DNA from: Mucilaginibacter sp. OK283
GTDB taxonomy: Bacteria; Bacteroidota; Bacteroidia; Sphingobacteriales; Sphingobacteriaceae
Direction: 5' to 3'
DNA: 64,000 bases
Assembly (NCBI RefSeq): GCF_900110415.1
Contig: NZ_FODR01000005.1
Location: 248,001 to 312,000 of the forward strand
Shown in pieces: positions 1 through 6,622 of the stretch. The stretch's first letter is position 1, and the number at the start of each line of letters is the position of its first letter. Made by a program: the position numbers and the translations under genes. The notes below the pieces were generated by a model that did no database searches, was not told the origin of the DNA, and saw nothing but the letters and a program-made list of their open reading frames with translations.

Positions 1-67
1 TATTGTAAAAGGTATCAACTAATAGTTTGATATCATCTAATGAAGTTATATCGTGTTTTGTACTCAT
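1..67 (-). CDS. Truncated haemoglobin, group III-like (5' end only)
   Basis: An ATG at 65-67 on the minus strand opens 22 codons that run off the window edge. The readable peptide begins MSTKHDIT and contains DDIKLLVDTFYN, which resembles the start of group III truncated haemoglobins, where an N-terminal DI-x-L-V-x-x-FY helix precedes the haem pocket. Such proteins bind O2 or NO in the cytoplasm. The haem ligands lie outside the window, so the call rests only on the N-terminal pattern. The gene diverges from the MarR gene at 203. Confidence 0.5.
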   Translation of the reverse strand, partial: MSTKHDITSLDDIKLLVDTFYN

Positions 68-154
68 GGCTATACCAGCAATTCCACAGCAAAGCTACCC
101 AATGTGATATAACACCTATGTAAAAAATAGAGGTAATTCAACAAATGCTTAAAA

Positions 155-190
155 TTACCTTATATTTGTAAGGTAAACTTATAAGTTTAC
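155..190. promoter_or_regulatory. Overlapping palindromes, probable MarR operator
   Basis: Two dyads overlap just upstream of the MarR gene: TTACCTTA-N6-TAAGGTAA at 155-176, and the perfect 18-bp palindrome GTAAACTTATAAGTTTAC at 173-190. The sequence TATATTTG at 161-168, inside the first dyad, fits the Bacteroidota -7 box TAnnTTTG. I see no convincing TTTG -33 box at the usual distance. MarR proteins bind such palindromes as dimers and commonly repress their own operon, so autoregulation of the marR-MFS pair is the simplest reading. Confidence 0.6.
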
Positions 191-202
191 TTTATAATAA
201 AG

Positions 203-640
203 ATGACAGAGCAAAAAGATATTCAACTGGCAGCCGACTTGCGTACAGTGGTAACCAGGCTGATTAAAGTACTGCGAAAACATTCGGTTACAGCCGACAA
301 GTTGTCGTTAACCGAACGGTCGACGATTGCCCTGCTTGATCAGCACCAGGAATTGCTGCCTAACGAACTGGCGGCTATGGAAAAAATAACTACCCAAAGC
401 ATGTCGCAGATATTGGCCAACCTGCTGCAGCGCGGTTTAATCAAAAGGCGGATCTCGGAAACCGATAAGCGAAAGGCCATCATCACCTTGTCTGATCTTG
501 GCCGCAACATGCTATACCAGGTGCGTAACGAGCGCAACGCCTGGCTTAATGAAGCCATAGCTGCAACCTGTACACCCGAGGAACAGGAATTGATAAAAAA
601 AGCCATTGGCCCGCTAACAAAAATTGTTGATTTTGAATAA
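203..640 (+). CDS. MarR family transcriptional regulator
   Basis: This 145-residue protein has the size and layout of a MarR dimer. Residues about 35-105 form the winged helix: a helix-turn-helix over LLPNELAAMEKITTQSMSQI, then RGLIKRRISETDKRKAII and TLSDLG, matching the family wing pattern D-x-R-x5-L-T/S-x-x-G. Helices at both ends would form the dimer interface. It is followed after 26 bp by an MFS exporter on the same strand, the classic pairing in which a small ligand releases the repressor and induces efflux. Palindromes immediately upstream (155-190) are the likely operator. The ligand cannot be told from sequence. Confidence 0.9.
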   Translation: MTEQKDIQLAADLRTVVTRLIKVLRKHSVTADKLSLTERSTIALLDQHQELLPNELAAMEKITTQSMSQILANLLQRGLIKRRISETDKRKAIITLSDLGRNMLYQVRNERNAWLNEAIAATCTPEEQELIKKAIGPLTKIVDFE

Positions 641-666
641 AGCCTTTTTTAAAGGATAGGGGAGTA

Positions 667-1932
667 ATGAATATAAACACTTTTAATGCATTTAGAAGCC
701 GGAATTACAGGCTCTATTTTACCGGGCAATCCATATCATTGGTAGGCACCTGGATGCAGAAAACCGCTGTTAGCTGGGTAATATACTCGCAAACACATTC
801 TAAATTTTTATTGGGGGTTACCCTTTTTGCCAGCCTGTTCCCTTCGTTTTTATTTTCGTTTTTGGGCGGGGTAGTTTCAGATAGGTATGATCGTTATAAA
901 TTATTGCTGTTTACACAGGCCGGATCAATGGTGCAGGCCATTTTACTTACAGCGCTTGTGTTTTTTGGGCGATACGTGATTTGGGAAATCATCGGTTTAA
1001 GCGCTCTTCTGGGTATCATTAATGCTTTTGATGTGCCTGCCCGTCAATCGCTGGTTTATGAGATGGTTGATGATAAAGCCGATTTGCCCAATGCGCTGGC
1101 GCTTAATTCATCTATGGTAAACCTGTCAAGACTGGTTGGGCCGGGTATAGCCGGCCTGGTGCTGGAGAAATTTGGCGATGTAGTGTGCTTTGGTGCCAAT
1201 GCCGCCAGTTTTATTGCTGTAATTGCTTCGATATTGTTAATGAAGCTGCCCCAATCCAAGCCGAAAGTACATGCGCACAATATCTACTTTGAGCTTAAAG
1301 AAGGCTTTAGTTATATCAAAAATACGCCTTCAATTAAGTTTGTGCTGGTAATTTTGGCCTTAATAAGCCTGATGGTTTTGCCATTTAATACGCTGATACC
1401 GGTTTATGCCAAGGATATTTTTAAGGGAACGGCATCAACTTTTGGGATAATAGATAGTTTGATAGGTTTGGGTGCATTTTCGGGCGCCATATTCCTGGCA
1501 TCATTAAAAGTAGGGGGAGACCTTAAAAAGATACTGGCCATAAGTACATTGATTTTTGGCGGGGGGCTGGCGTTGTTTTCGCATATGCCCAATTATTATA
1601 TCGCCCTTTTGTTTGCAGCTATTACAGGTTTTGGGATGATGGCCCAGATCACCATCAGCAATACACTCATTCAAACTACCGTTGATCCGGCTATGCGCGG
1701 CCGTGTAATCAGTTTTTATGCCATGGCATTTTTTGGAATGCAGCCCTTGGGGGGCTTGCTGGTAGGAGCTATCTCGCAAAAAATAGGCGTTCCAGATACT
1801 GTTTTAGGCGAAGGCCTTGTGGCGCTGCTGCTGGGTTTGTTGCAATTAAGGTACCTCAGGAAAACGAGGCTCAAAAAAGCTACCGAAGTATCTTTGCAAC
1901 ACTCTCCTGTTAACTCACTAACATCGAATTGA
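667..1932 (+). CDS. MFS transporter, EntS/MFS_3-like exporter
   Basis: The 421-residue product has about 12 hydrophobic segments and the major facilitator motif A between helices 2 and 3 (GGVVSDRYDR, residues 67-76). The N-terminus (FRSRNYRLYFTGQSISLVGTWMQ) is typical of the MFS_3 group that includes the enterobactin exporter EntS and macrolide efflux proteins. A good Shine-Dalgarno (AGGGGAG) precedes the ATG. It lies 26 bp behind the MarR gene and is probably co-transcribed, so it is likely a drug or metabolite exporter under MarR control. The substrate is unknown; siderophore export is possible because an isochorismatase-fold enzyme follows, but no siderophore synthesis genes are visible. 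Confidence 0.88.
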   Translation: MNINTFNAFRSRNYRLYFTGQSISLVGTWMQKTAVSWVIYSQTHSKFLLGVTLFASLFPSFLFSFLGGVVSDRYDRYKLLLFTQAGSMVQAILLTALVFFGRYVIWEIIGLSALLGIINAFDVPARQSLVYEMVDDKADLPNALALNSSMVNLSRLVGPGIAGLVLEKFGDVVCFGANAASFIAVIASILLMKLPQSKPKVHAHNIYFELKEGFSYIKNTPSIKFVLVILALISLMVLPFNTLIPVYAKDIFKGTASTFGIIDSLIGLGAFSGAIFLASLKVGGDLKKILAISTLIFGGGLALFSHMPNYYIALLFAAITGFGMMAQITISNTLIQTTVDPAMRGRVISFYAMAFFGMQPLGGLLVGAISQKIGVPDTVLGEGLVALLLGLLQLRYLRKTRLKKATEVSLQHSPVNSLTSN

Positions 1933-1972
1933 TACACACGAATTTCACGAATTTGATGGACACGAATGAATA
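1932..1972 (+). repeat. CACGAATTT short repeats between genes
   Basis: Directly after the MFS stop codon the intergenic DNA carries three closely spaced copies of ACACGAAT or CACGAATTT. They do not form a strong hairpin. No function is evident. Confidence 0.4.
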
Positions 1973-2005
1973 CTAACAGCGATAATTGAAATAAATGCAA
2001 ATTAT

Positions 2006-2578
2006 ATGATAACTACAATTGATAAAAACACCGCACTCGTATTAATTGATTTACAAAAGGCTGTTGTGCAAATGCCCACGGCGCATCCTATGAGCCAGGT
2101 ATTGGAAAATTCGGCTAAGTTGCTTGCAGCTTTTCGTAAGGCAAGCCTGCCCGTTGTAATAGTAAATGTTAACCCTGCAGGCTCGGCTGCTTTTGCCACC
2201 CGCAAGGATAGTAATCCAAACGCCGGTTCGGTACCTGGTCCGGATTTTTTGGATATAGTGCCCGAAATTAAAGTAGAAGAGGGCGACATCAGGATAACCA
2301 AAAAAACATGGGGCGCTTTTTACCAAACAGGCCTGCATGACGAATTGCAAAAGCGTGGCATTACCCAGATTGTGCTGGCCGGTTTGGCTACCAGCATAGG
2401 TGTTGAAGCTACCGCCCGCAGCGCCAATGAATTTGCCTATAATATTGCCTTTGCCAGCGATGCTATGAGCGATAGGTTTGCCGATGCACACGATAGCAGT
2501 TTGAAATATATTTTCCCGAGGATTGGAGAAGTAGGCACCACAGATGAGATTATTGCTAAACTGAGTTTACAGGTTTAG
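2006..2578 (+). CDS. Isochorismatase-fold (cysteine hydrolase-like) protein
   Basis: The 190-residue protein has the alpha/beta isochorismatase fold: ALVLIDLQKAVV with Asp15, ITKKTWGAF with Lys99/100, and LAGLATSIGVEATAR near residues 125-138. In nicotinamidases and most cysteine hydrolases of the family the third catalytic residue is a Cys in T-x-x-C-V-x-x-T-A; here the position is Gly132. True isochorismatases such as EntB also have Gly there, so vinyl-ether hydrolysis is more plausible than amide hydrolysis, but the substrate is unassigned. It follows the MFS gene after 73 bp and may share its transcript. Confidence 0.85.
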   Translation: MITTIDKNTALVLIDLQKAVVQMPTAHPMSQVLENSAKLLAAFRKASLPVVIVNVNPAGSAAFATRKDSNPNAGSVPGPDFLDIVPEIKVEEGDIRITKKTWGAFYQTGLHDELQKRGITQIVLAGLATSIGVEATARSANEFAYNIAFASDAMSDRFADAHDSSLKYIFPRIGEVGTTDEIIAKLSLQV

Positions 2579-2717
2579 CACTTTTAAATAGCCGGGAGTT
2601 AGGATATTTAGGTTTTGGCACTTTAAACTATTTATATTTTGCATCTCAAAACCAATTCGTTCTTAATTATCTGCTTTATTAAAACCCGTTTTAGCGCCGG
2701 ATAAATTATATTTGGGC

Positions 2718-3578
2718 ATGAAGGTAATGAAGGTCATCAAAGAATCAATATCTATCGGGTTGGGTATCCTGGCAGCCGGCTTTGGCCTTAAGGGTTTCCT
2801 ATTATCCAGCCATTTTATTGATGGGGGGGTAACAGGTGTATCAATGTTGGTTGCAGATATCTCGCCCATTCCTATTTCGGCACTTATTTTTGCAATCAAC
2901 GTTCCTTTTTTATGGCTGGGTTATAAAAAGCTGGGGCTGTGGTTTGCCATAAAAAGCACCATCGCCATTGGTTTGCTATCGGTAAGCCTGGTAGTAATTA
3001 ATTTTCCGGATGTAACGCATGATAAGTTGCTTACAGCGGTTTTTGGCGGCGTTTTTATAGGTACGGGCAGCGGCCTGGCTATGCGGGGCGGCGCCGTGCT
3101 TGATGGTACCGAGATAGCAGCAGTACTCATCAGCAAACGAACTCAGCTGCTAAAGGTGAGCGATTTTATTTTGCTGCTCAATGTAGTGATATTCGGGCTT
3201 GCTGCCTTTTTGCTGGGCGTTGAGCCGGCCATGTACTCTATATTAACCTATATGGCTGCCGCCAAAATGATCGACTTTATTTTGAACGGTATTGAGCAGT
3301 ATTCGGGTATCACGGTAGTATCTACCCATAGCGAGGCCATTCGCCGGGCAATTACGCTTTCGTTGGGCAGGGGGGTTACCATTTACCAGGGTAAAAGTGG
3401 TTACGGCAAGGATGGCCACGTAAACGACCCACGTGACATTATTTTTACCGTTGCCACCCGGTTGGAGATTCCGTCGTTAAAACAAACCATCCTGCGGATA
3501 GATCCTAAGGCATTCATTGTACAGCAAAGCGTGGATGATACTACCGGGGGATTATTAAAACGTAAAGGATTACATTGA
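2718..3578 (+). CDS. YitT family membrane protein (DUF161 + DUF2179)
   Basis: I place the start at the ATG at 2718 rather than a TTG two codons upstream; the product is 286 residues. The N-terminal two thirds hold about five or six hydrophobic helices with the YitT pattern (GLGILAAGFGLKGFLLSS, FIDGGVTGVSML, GGVFIGTGSGLAMRGGAVLDG). The last about 80 residues form a soluble domain (GRGVTIYQGKSGYGKD through IDPKAFIVQQ) that matches DUF2179, a small PII-like cytoplasmic domain. YitT proteins are widespread inner-membrane proteins whose transport role is not settled. No obvious operon partner is present. Confidence 0.88.
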   Translation: MKVMKVIKESISIGLGILAAGFGLKGFLLSSHFIDGGVTGVSMLVADISPIPISALIFAINVPFLWLGYKKLGLWFAIKSTIAIGLLSVSLVVINFPDVTHDKLLTAVFGGVFIGTGSGLAMRGGAVLDGTEIAAVLISKRTQLLKVSDFILLLNVVIFGLAAFLLGVEPAMYSILTYMAAAKMIDFILNGIEQYSGITVVSTHSEAIRRAITLSLGRGVTIYQGKSGYGKDGHVNDPRDIIFTVATRLEIPSLKQTILRIDPKAFIVQQSVDDTTGGLLKRKGLH

Positions 3579-3595
3579 GGAAGTCCTTAGTCGAT

Positions 3596-3737
3596 AGTCT
3601 TAAGTTCTAAGTCAAGAAACAATATATATGATGGCACTAATTATAAGTGGAATTTTAAGTTATGAGCCTGGGAAGAATAAATTTGATAAGTGCTAACCTT
3701 GAAGTCAAGTTTTCTTTTTGACTTAGCACTTAAGACT
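3596..3737. repeat. Inverted-repeat element between yitT-like and VOC genes
   Basis: A 20-bp arm at 3596-3615 (AGTCTTAAGTTCTAAGTCAA) and its inverse at 3718-3737 (TTGACTTAGCACTTAAGACT) differ at one position. They enclose about 100 bp of AT-rich non-coding DNA. The gap of nearly 190 bp between two co-directional genes is almost filled by it. It may be a small miniature-element-like repeat; it could also fold in the mRNA. Confidence 0.55.
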
Positions 3738-3766
3738 ATTGCCTTAAGACTTAAAATTAAATAGTT

Positions 3767-4195
3767 ATGAGCAAAATAACACCTTTCCATGTTGCTGTGC
3801 CGGTTTATGACCTGGACGAGGCCCGCAAATTTTACCGTGAAGTTTTAGGCTGCAGCGTGGGCCGCAGCGATACGAATTGGACAGACTTTAACTTATATGG
3901 CCACCAGTTTGTTATTCACCTGAAACCCAAACCGGTTGATGATGCCAAACATCATTTTAACCCGGTTGATGGTCACGATGTACCGGTGCCCCATTTTGGT
4001 GTGGTACTGGAATGGAATGACTGGGTTGCGCTTGAGGCTAAATTAAAAAGCCTGAACGTGAAATTTGTTATTGAACCCTACATTCGTTTTAAAGGCCTGC
4101 CCGGCGAACAAGCTACCATGTTTTTCCTTGATCCATCCGGAAACGCATTGGAGTTTAAGGCTTTTAAGGATATGGGGCAACTGTTTGCAGTTTAA
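3767..4195 (+). CDS. VOC superfamily (glyoxalase-like) protein
   Basis: The 142-residue product has the paired beta-alpha-beta-beta-beta units of the VOC fold: [20 protein letters not shown] at the N-terminus and [15 protein letters not shown] at the C-terminus. His8 or its neighbour, a mid-protein HFGVVL and the Glu of ALEFKAF are the likely metal ligands. Members include glyoxalase I, extradiol dioxygenases and antibiotic-binding proteins, and the sequence does not say which reaction occurs here. Its stop codon directly abuts the stop of the convergent SGNH gene (4193-4195 against 4196-4198), leaving no room for a terminator. Confidence 0.85.
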   Translation: MSKITPFHVAVPVYDLDEARKFYREVLGCSVGRSDTNWTDFNLYGHQFVIHLKPKPVDDAKHHFNPVDGHDVPVPHFGVVLEWNDWVALEAKLKSLNVKFVIEPYIRFKGLPGEQATMFFLDPSGNALEFKAFKDMGQLFAV

Positions 4196-4966
4196 CTAAG
4201 CCGGGAAACCGTAATTCTTTTTTGCTGCCTTAATCCATTCACGGGCTATCAATTCGTGCCCGGCCGGCATAGGGTGCACTCCATCCCAGATCCAGAATTC
4301 GGCTGGTGCTTTTTTGAGTGCCGCATTAAATATGGCTTGCAGCGGTATAAAAACGGCATTGTATTTTTCCGCAAGTTGCTTGGCTACCAATTGTCGCGGT
4401 GCTATTTCGTCCTGCCAGCGTTTTAAATCGGTATTTACCTGCCCAACTGGCAAAATAAATGGTTCGCAAATCAACAATTTTATATCGGGGAGCGCGGTTT
4501 TAGTTTGATTAAGCAGGGCATCATAATCGTCCCTGAACTGATCAACCGTAGTTGGATTGTTATTGTGGATTACATGGTGTACATCGTTTACACCAATCAG
4601 AATATTCAGGATGTCGGGCTTCAAATCTAAAGTATCCTTTTGCCAGCGCGCCTGTAGGTCGCGCACGGTATGACCACTGATGCCCCGGTTTAAAAACATC
4701 ATTTGCTGGTCCGGATGATCAAACCAAAGCCTGGCTGCTACAAGGTACGGGAAACTTTGGCCCATAATATGGTTCCAGTCTTTATCGTATGACCGCCCGC
4801 CGTCGGTTATGGAATCGCCCTGGAAGAGGATGGTTTTGGGTGCAACATCCGCATTAACTGCATTTTGAGGAGATGCAAACAAATAAGGCGCGGCCAGGGT
4901 GCCAATTGCACCTAAGCCAATTTTCCTGATAAAGTCTCGTCTTTTATTGGTGTTGTTCGTGCCCAT
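4196..4966 (-). CDS. SGNH/GDSL hydrolase with Tat-type signal
   Basis: The 256-residue protein begins with a twin-arginine signal (KRRDFIRKIG followed by a hydrophobic stretch) predicting export of a folded enzyme. The SGNH blocks are all present: FQGDSITDGG (nucleophile Ser), NRGISGHTV (block II Gly), LIGVNDVHH (block III Asn) and WDGVHPMPAGHEL (catalytic Asp and His). These enzymes remove acetyl or other acyl groups from sugars or lipids; close relatives in Bacteroidota are listed as lysophospholipase- or acetylesterase-like. It ends flush against the convergent VOC gene. Substrate is not predictable. Confidence 0.88.
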   Translation of the reverse strand: MGTNNTNKRRDFIRKIGLGAIGTLAAPYLFASPQNAVNADVAPKTILFQGDSITDGGRSYDKDWNHIMGQSFPYLVAARLWFDHPDQQMMFLNRGISGHTVRDLQARWQKDTLDLKPDILNILIGVNDVHHVIHNNNPTTVDQFRDDYDALLNQTKTALPDIKLLICEPFILPVGQVNTDLKRWQDEIAPRQLVAKQLAEKYNAVFIPLQAIFNAALKKAPAEFWIWDGVHPMPAGHELIAREWIKAAKKNYGFPA

Positions 4967-5045
4967 TGCCAGAATACTAACCTGTATTGTTTTACTAACG
5001 GGTATAAATATAGGCGTTTTAGTTAAAGCAGAGATTTTAATTACC

Positions 5046-5432
5046 TTAATCTACAACCTTTACCGGGTGTTTATGCTCGTCAATAGCCACAAAGGTAAAT
5101 GTGCCGGTAATGGCCTTCTCGCGTACAAAGGAGTACATCTCTTCTATAAAAATCTCCACCAAAACTTTCATACTGGTGTTGCCAATATGCGATACGGTGC
5201 CTACCAGTTCGATAATGGTGCCCGCCGGGATAGGTTTATTAAAATCAATCCTGTCGGACGATACGGTAACCATTCTTTTTCGGGTGAAACGTGTGGCGGT
5301 TATAAACGCTACCTCGTCCATCATGGCCATAGCCGAGCCGCCAAACAGCGTATCGTAATGGTTGGTGTTATTGGGGAACACGGTTTTAAAAATGCGTGTT
5401 TCGGATGCTTTTATTCTTTCTTCGATGGTCAT
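5046..5432 (-). CDS. Acyl-CoA thioesterase, hotdog fold
   Basis: The 128-residue product starting MTIEERIKASE is a single hotdog domain of the YciA/BACH acyl-CoA hydrolase type: NHYDTLFGGSAMAMMDEVAF (catalytic Asp in G-G-x-x-x-x-x-M-D-E), then SSDRIDFNKPIPAGTIIELVG. It releases free fatty acid and CoA in the cytoplasm. A longer frame reaching 5480 exists, but its extra 16 residues are translated from the palindromic repeat at 5452-5532, so the ATG at 5430-5432 is chosen. The upstream gene on the same strand is fabH, giving a lipid-metabolism context. Confidence 0.88.
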   Translation of the reverse strand: MTIEERIKASETRIFKTVFPNNTNHYDTLFGGSAMAMMDEVAFITATRFTRKRMVTVSSDRIDFNKPIPAGTIIELVGTVSHIGNTSMKVLVEIFIEEMYSFVREKAITGTFTFVAIDEHKHPVKVVD

Positions 5433-5451
5433 GGAGCGAACAAAATTAAAA

Positions 5452-5532
5452 GGCCTGTCATGCTGAGCCTGTCGAAGCATAGCGGGCTAAGGCCTCTCCG
5501 CGCGTCCTTCGACAGGCTCAGGATGACAGGCC
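5452..5532. repeat. Palindromic intergenic repeat (26-bp arms)
   Basis: Arms at 5452-5477 and 5507-5532 are inverse copies with one mismatch in 26; each contains the core CTGAGCCTGTCGAAG or its reverse complement. The loop is 29 bp. This core is a dispersed intergenic repeat in many Sphingobacteriaceae genomes as I recall. It sits between fabH and the thioesterase gene and would fold into a long hairpin in their shared transcript, which could end or stabilise the mRNA. Confidence 0.75.
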
Positions 5533-5559
5533 CGTCATGTTATTTAATTTAAAATTATC

Positions 5560-6564
5560 CTACGCTTTCCTCAAAGTGCCCCATTTCAACAAGGTTGCAC
5601 CCCATGAAAAGCCGGCGCCAAAGGCGGTGAAAATAATGTTATCGTTGTGTTTAAAATCGTTCTGAAAATCCCAAAGGCAAAGTGGTATGGTAGCTGCTGT
5701 AGTATTACCATATCTGTCGATGTTTACCTTAACACGATCTTCGGGCAAGCCAAGGTTTTCGCCAACGGCATGGATAATGCGGTAATTGGCCTGATGAGGT
5801 ATCAGCCAGTTTACATCATCTATCGTCATATCGTTGCGTTTTAATACCTCGGTACAGGTTTCTGTCATGCCTTTTATTGCCGCCTTAAAAACAATCCTGC
5901 CTTCCTGGCGAATGTAATGCTGGTTAGCCTCAACAGAATCTACCGTAGCCGGAATTTTTGAACCGCCACCAGGCACCAGCAGGTATTCGCGGCCATGGCC
6001 ATCAGTTTTAAAAACGCTGTCAATTAAACCTATATCCTCGGTGGTAGGCTCCAGCAAAACAGCGCCGGCGCCATCGCCAAAAAGGATACAGGTATTGCGG
6101 TCTTTATAATTAATAATAGCACTGTTTTGGTCGGCGCCAATTACAATTACTTTTTTGTACCGGTTGCTTTCTACCAGGCTTGCACCAAGCGTGTAGGCAT
6201 ATAAAAAACCACTGCAGGCAGCGTTTACATCGGTAGCCCAGGCGTTGCTTAAACCAACCTTATCGCACACGATGCTGGCGGTTGATAAAAGCAGGTGATC
6301 GGGGGTAGATGTAGCTATAATAAGGCAATCAATTTCTTCTGCGGAAACACCTGTATTTTCTAACAAATTTTTCACAGCAGCAACGGCCATATCTGAGGTG
6401 GCAAGTGTAGGGTCGGTTAAAATCCTTCTTTCCTTAATTCCTGTACGTGATACGATCCAATCGCTGTTTGTGTCAACCATCTTCTCTAAATCGCTGTTAC
6501 TTAATATATTATCCGGAACAAAACCCCCAACCCCTGTAATAACCGCGTTACTTTTTAATCTCAT
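5560..6564 (-). CDS. fabH: 3-oxoacyl-ACP synthase III
   Basis: The 334-residue enzyme has the full KAS III triad: Cys117 in NAACSGF, His257 in LIPHQANYRI and Asn287 in YGNTTAA. GDGAGAVLL and the N-terminal ITGVGGFVPDN are also family signatures. FabH condenses acetyl-CoA (or branched acyl-CoA) with malonyl-ACP to start fatty-acid synthesis. An in-frame TTG ten codons upstream exists, but the ATG at 6562-6564 (MRLKSNAVITG) fits the family start. Bacteroidota often hold several FabH paralogues, so a secondary role is possible. It is followed by a thioesterase gene on the same strand. Confidence 0.92.
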   Translation of the reverse strand: MRLKSNAVITGVGGFVPDNILSNSDLEKMVDTNSDWIVSRTGIKERRILTDPTLATSDMAVAAVKNLLENTGVSAEEIDCLIIATSTPDHLLLSTASIVCDKVGLSNAWATDVNAACSGFLYAYTLGASLVESNRYKKVIVIGADQNSAIINYKDRNTCILFGDGAGAVLLEPTTEDIGLIDSVFKTDGHGREYLLVPGGGSKIPATVDSVEANQHYIRQEGRIVFKAAIKGMTETCTEVLKRNDMTIDDVNWLIPHQANYRIIHAVGENLGLPEDRVKVNIDRYGNTTAATIPLCLWDFQNDFKHNDNIIFTAFGAGFSWGATLLKWGTLRKA

Positions 6565-6622
6565 AAAATGCCAAAAATCTGAAAAAACAGGCAAGTATAC
6601 GCAAATTGCCTGTTTTTACCCG

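Noticed and set aside
4899..5552. Plus-strand frame of 217 codons opposite the thioesterase
   Set aside because: It runs opposite the SGNH and thioesterase genes and through the palindromic repeat, with no recognisable protein pattern; a shadow of the minus-strand genes.
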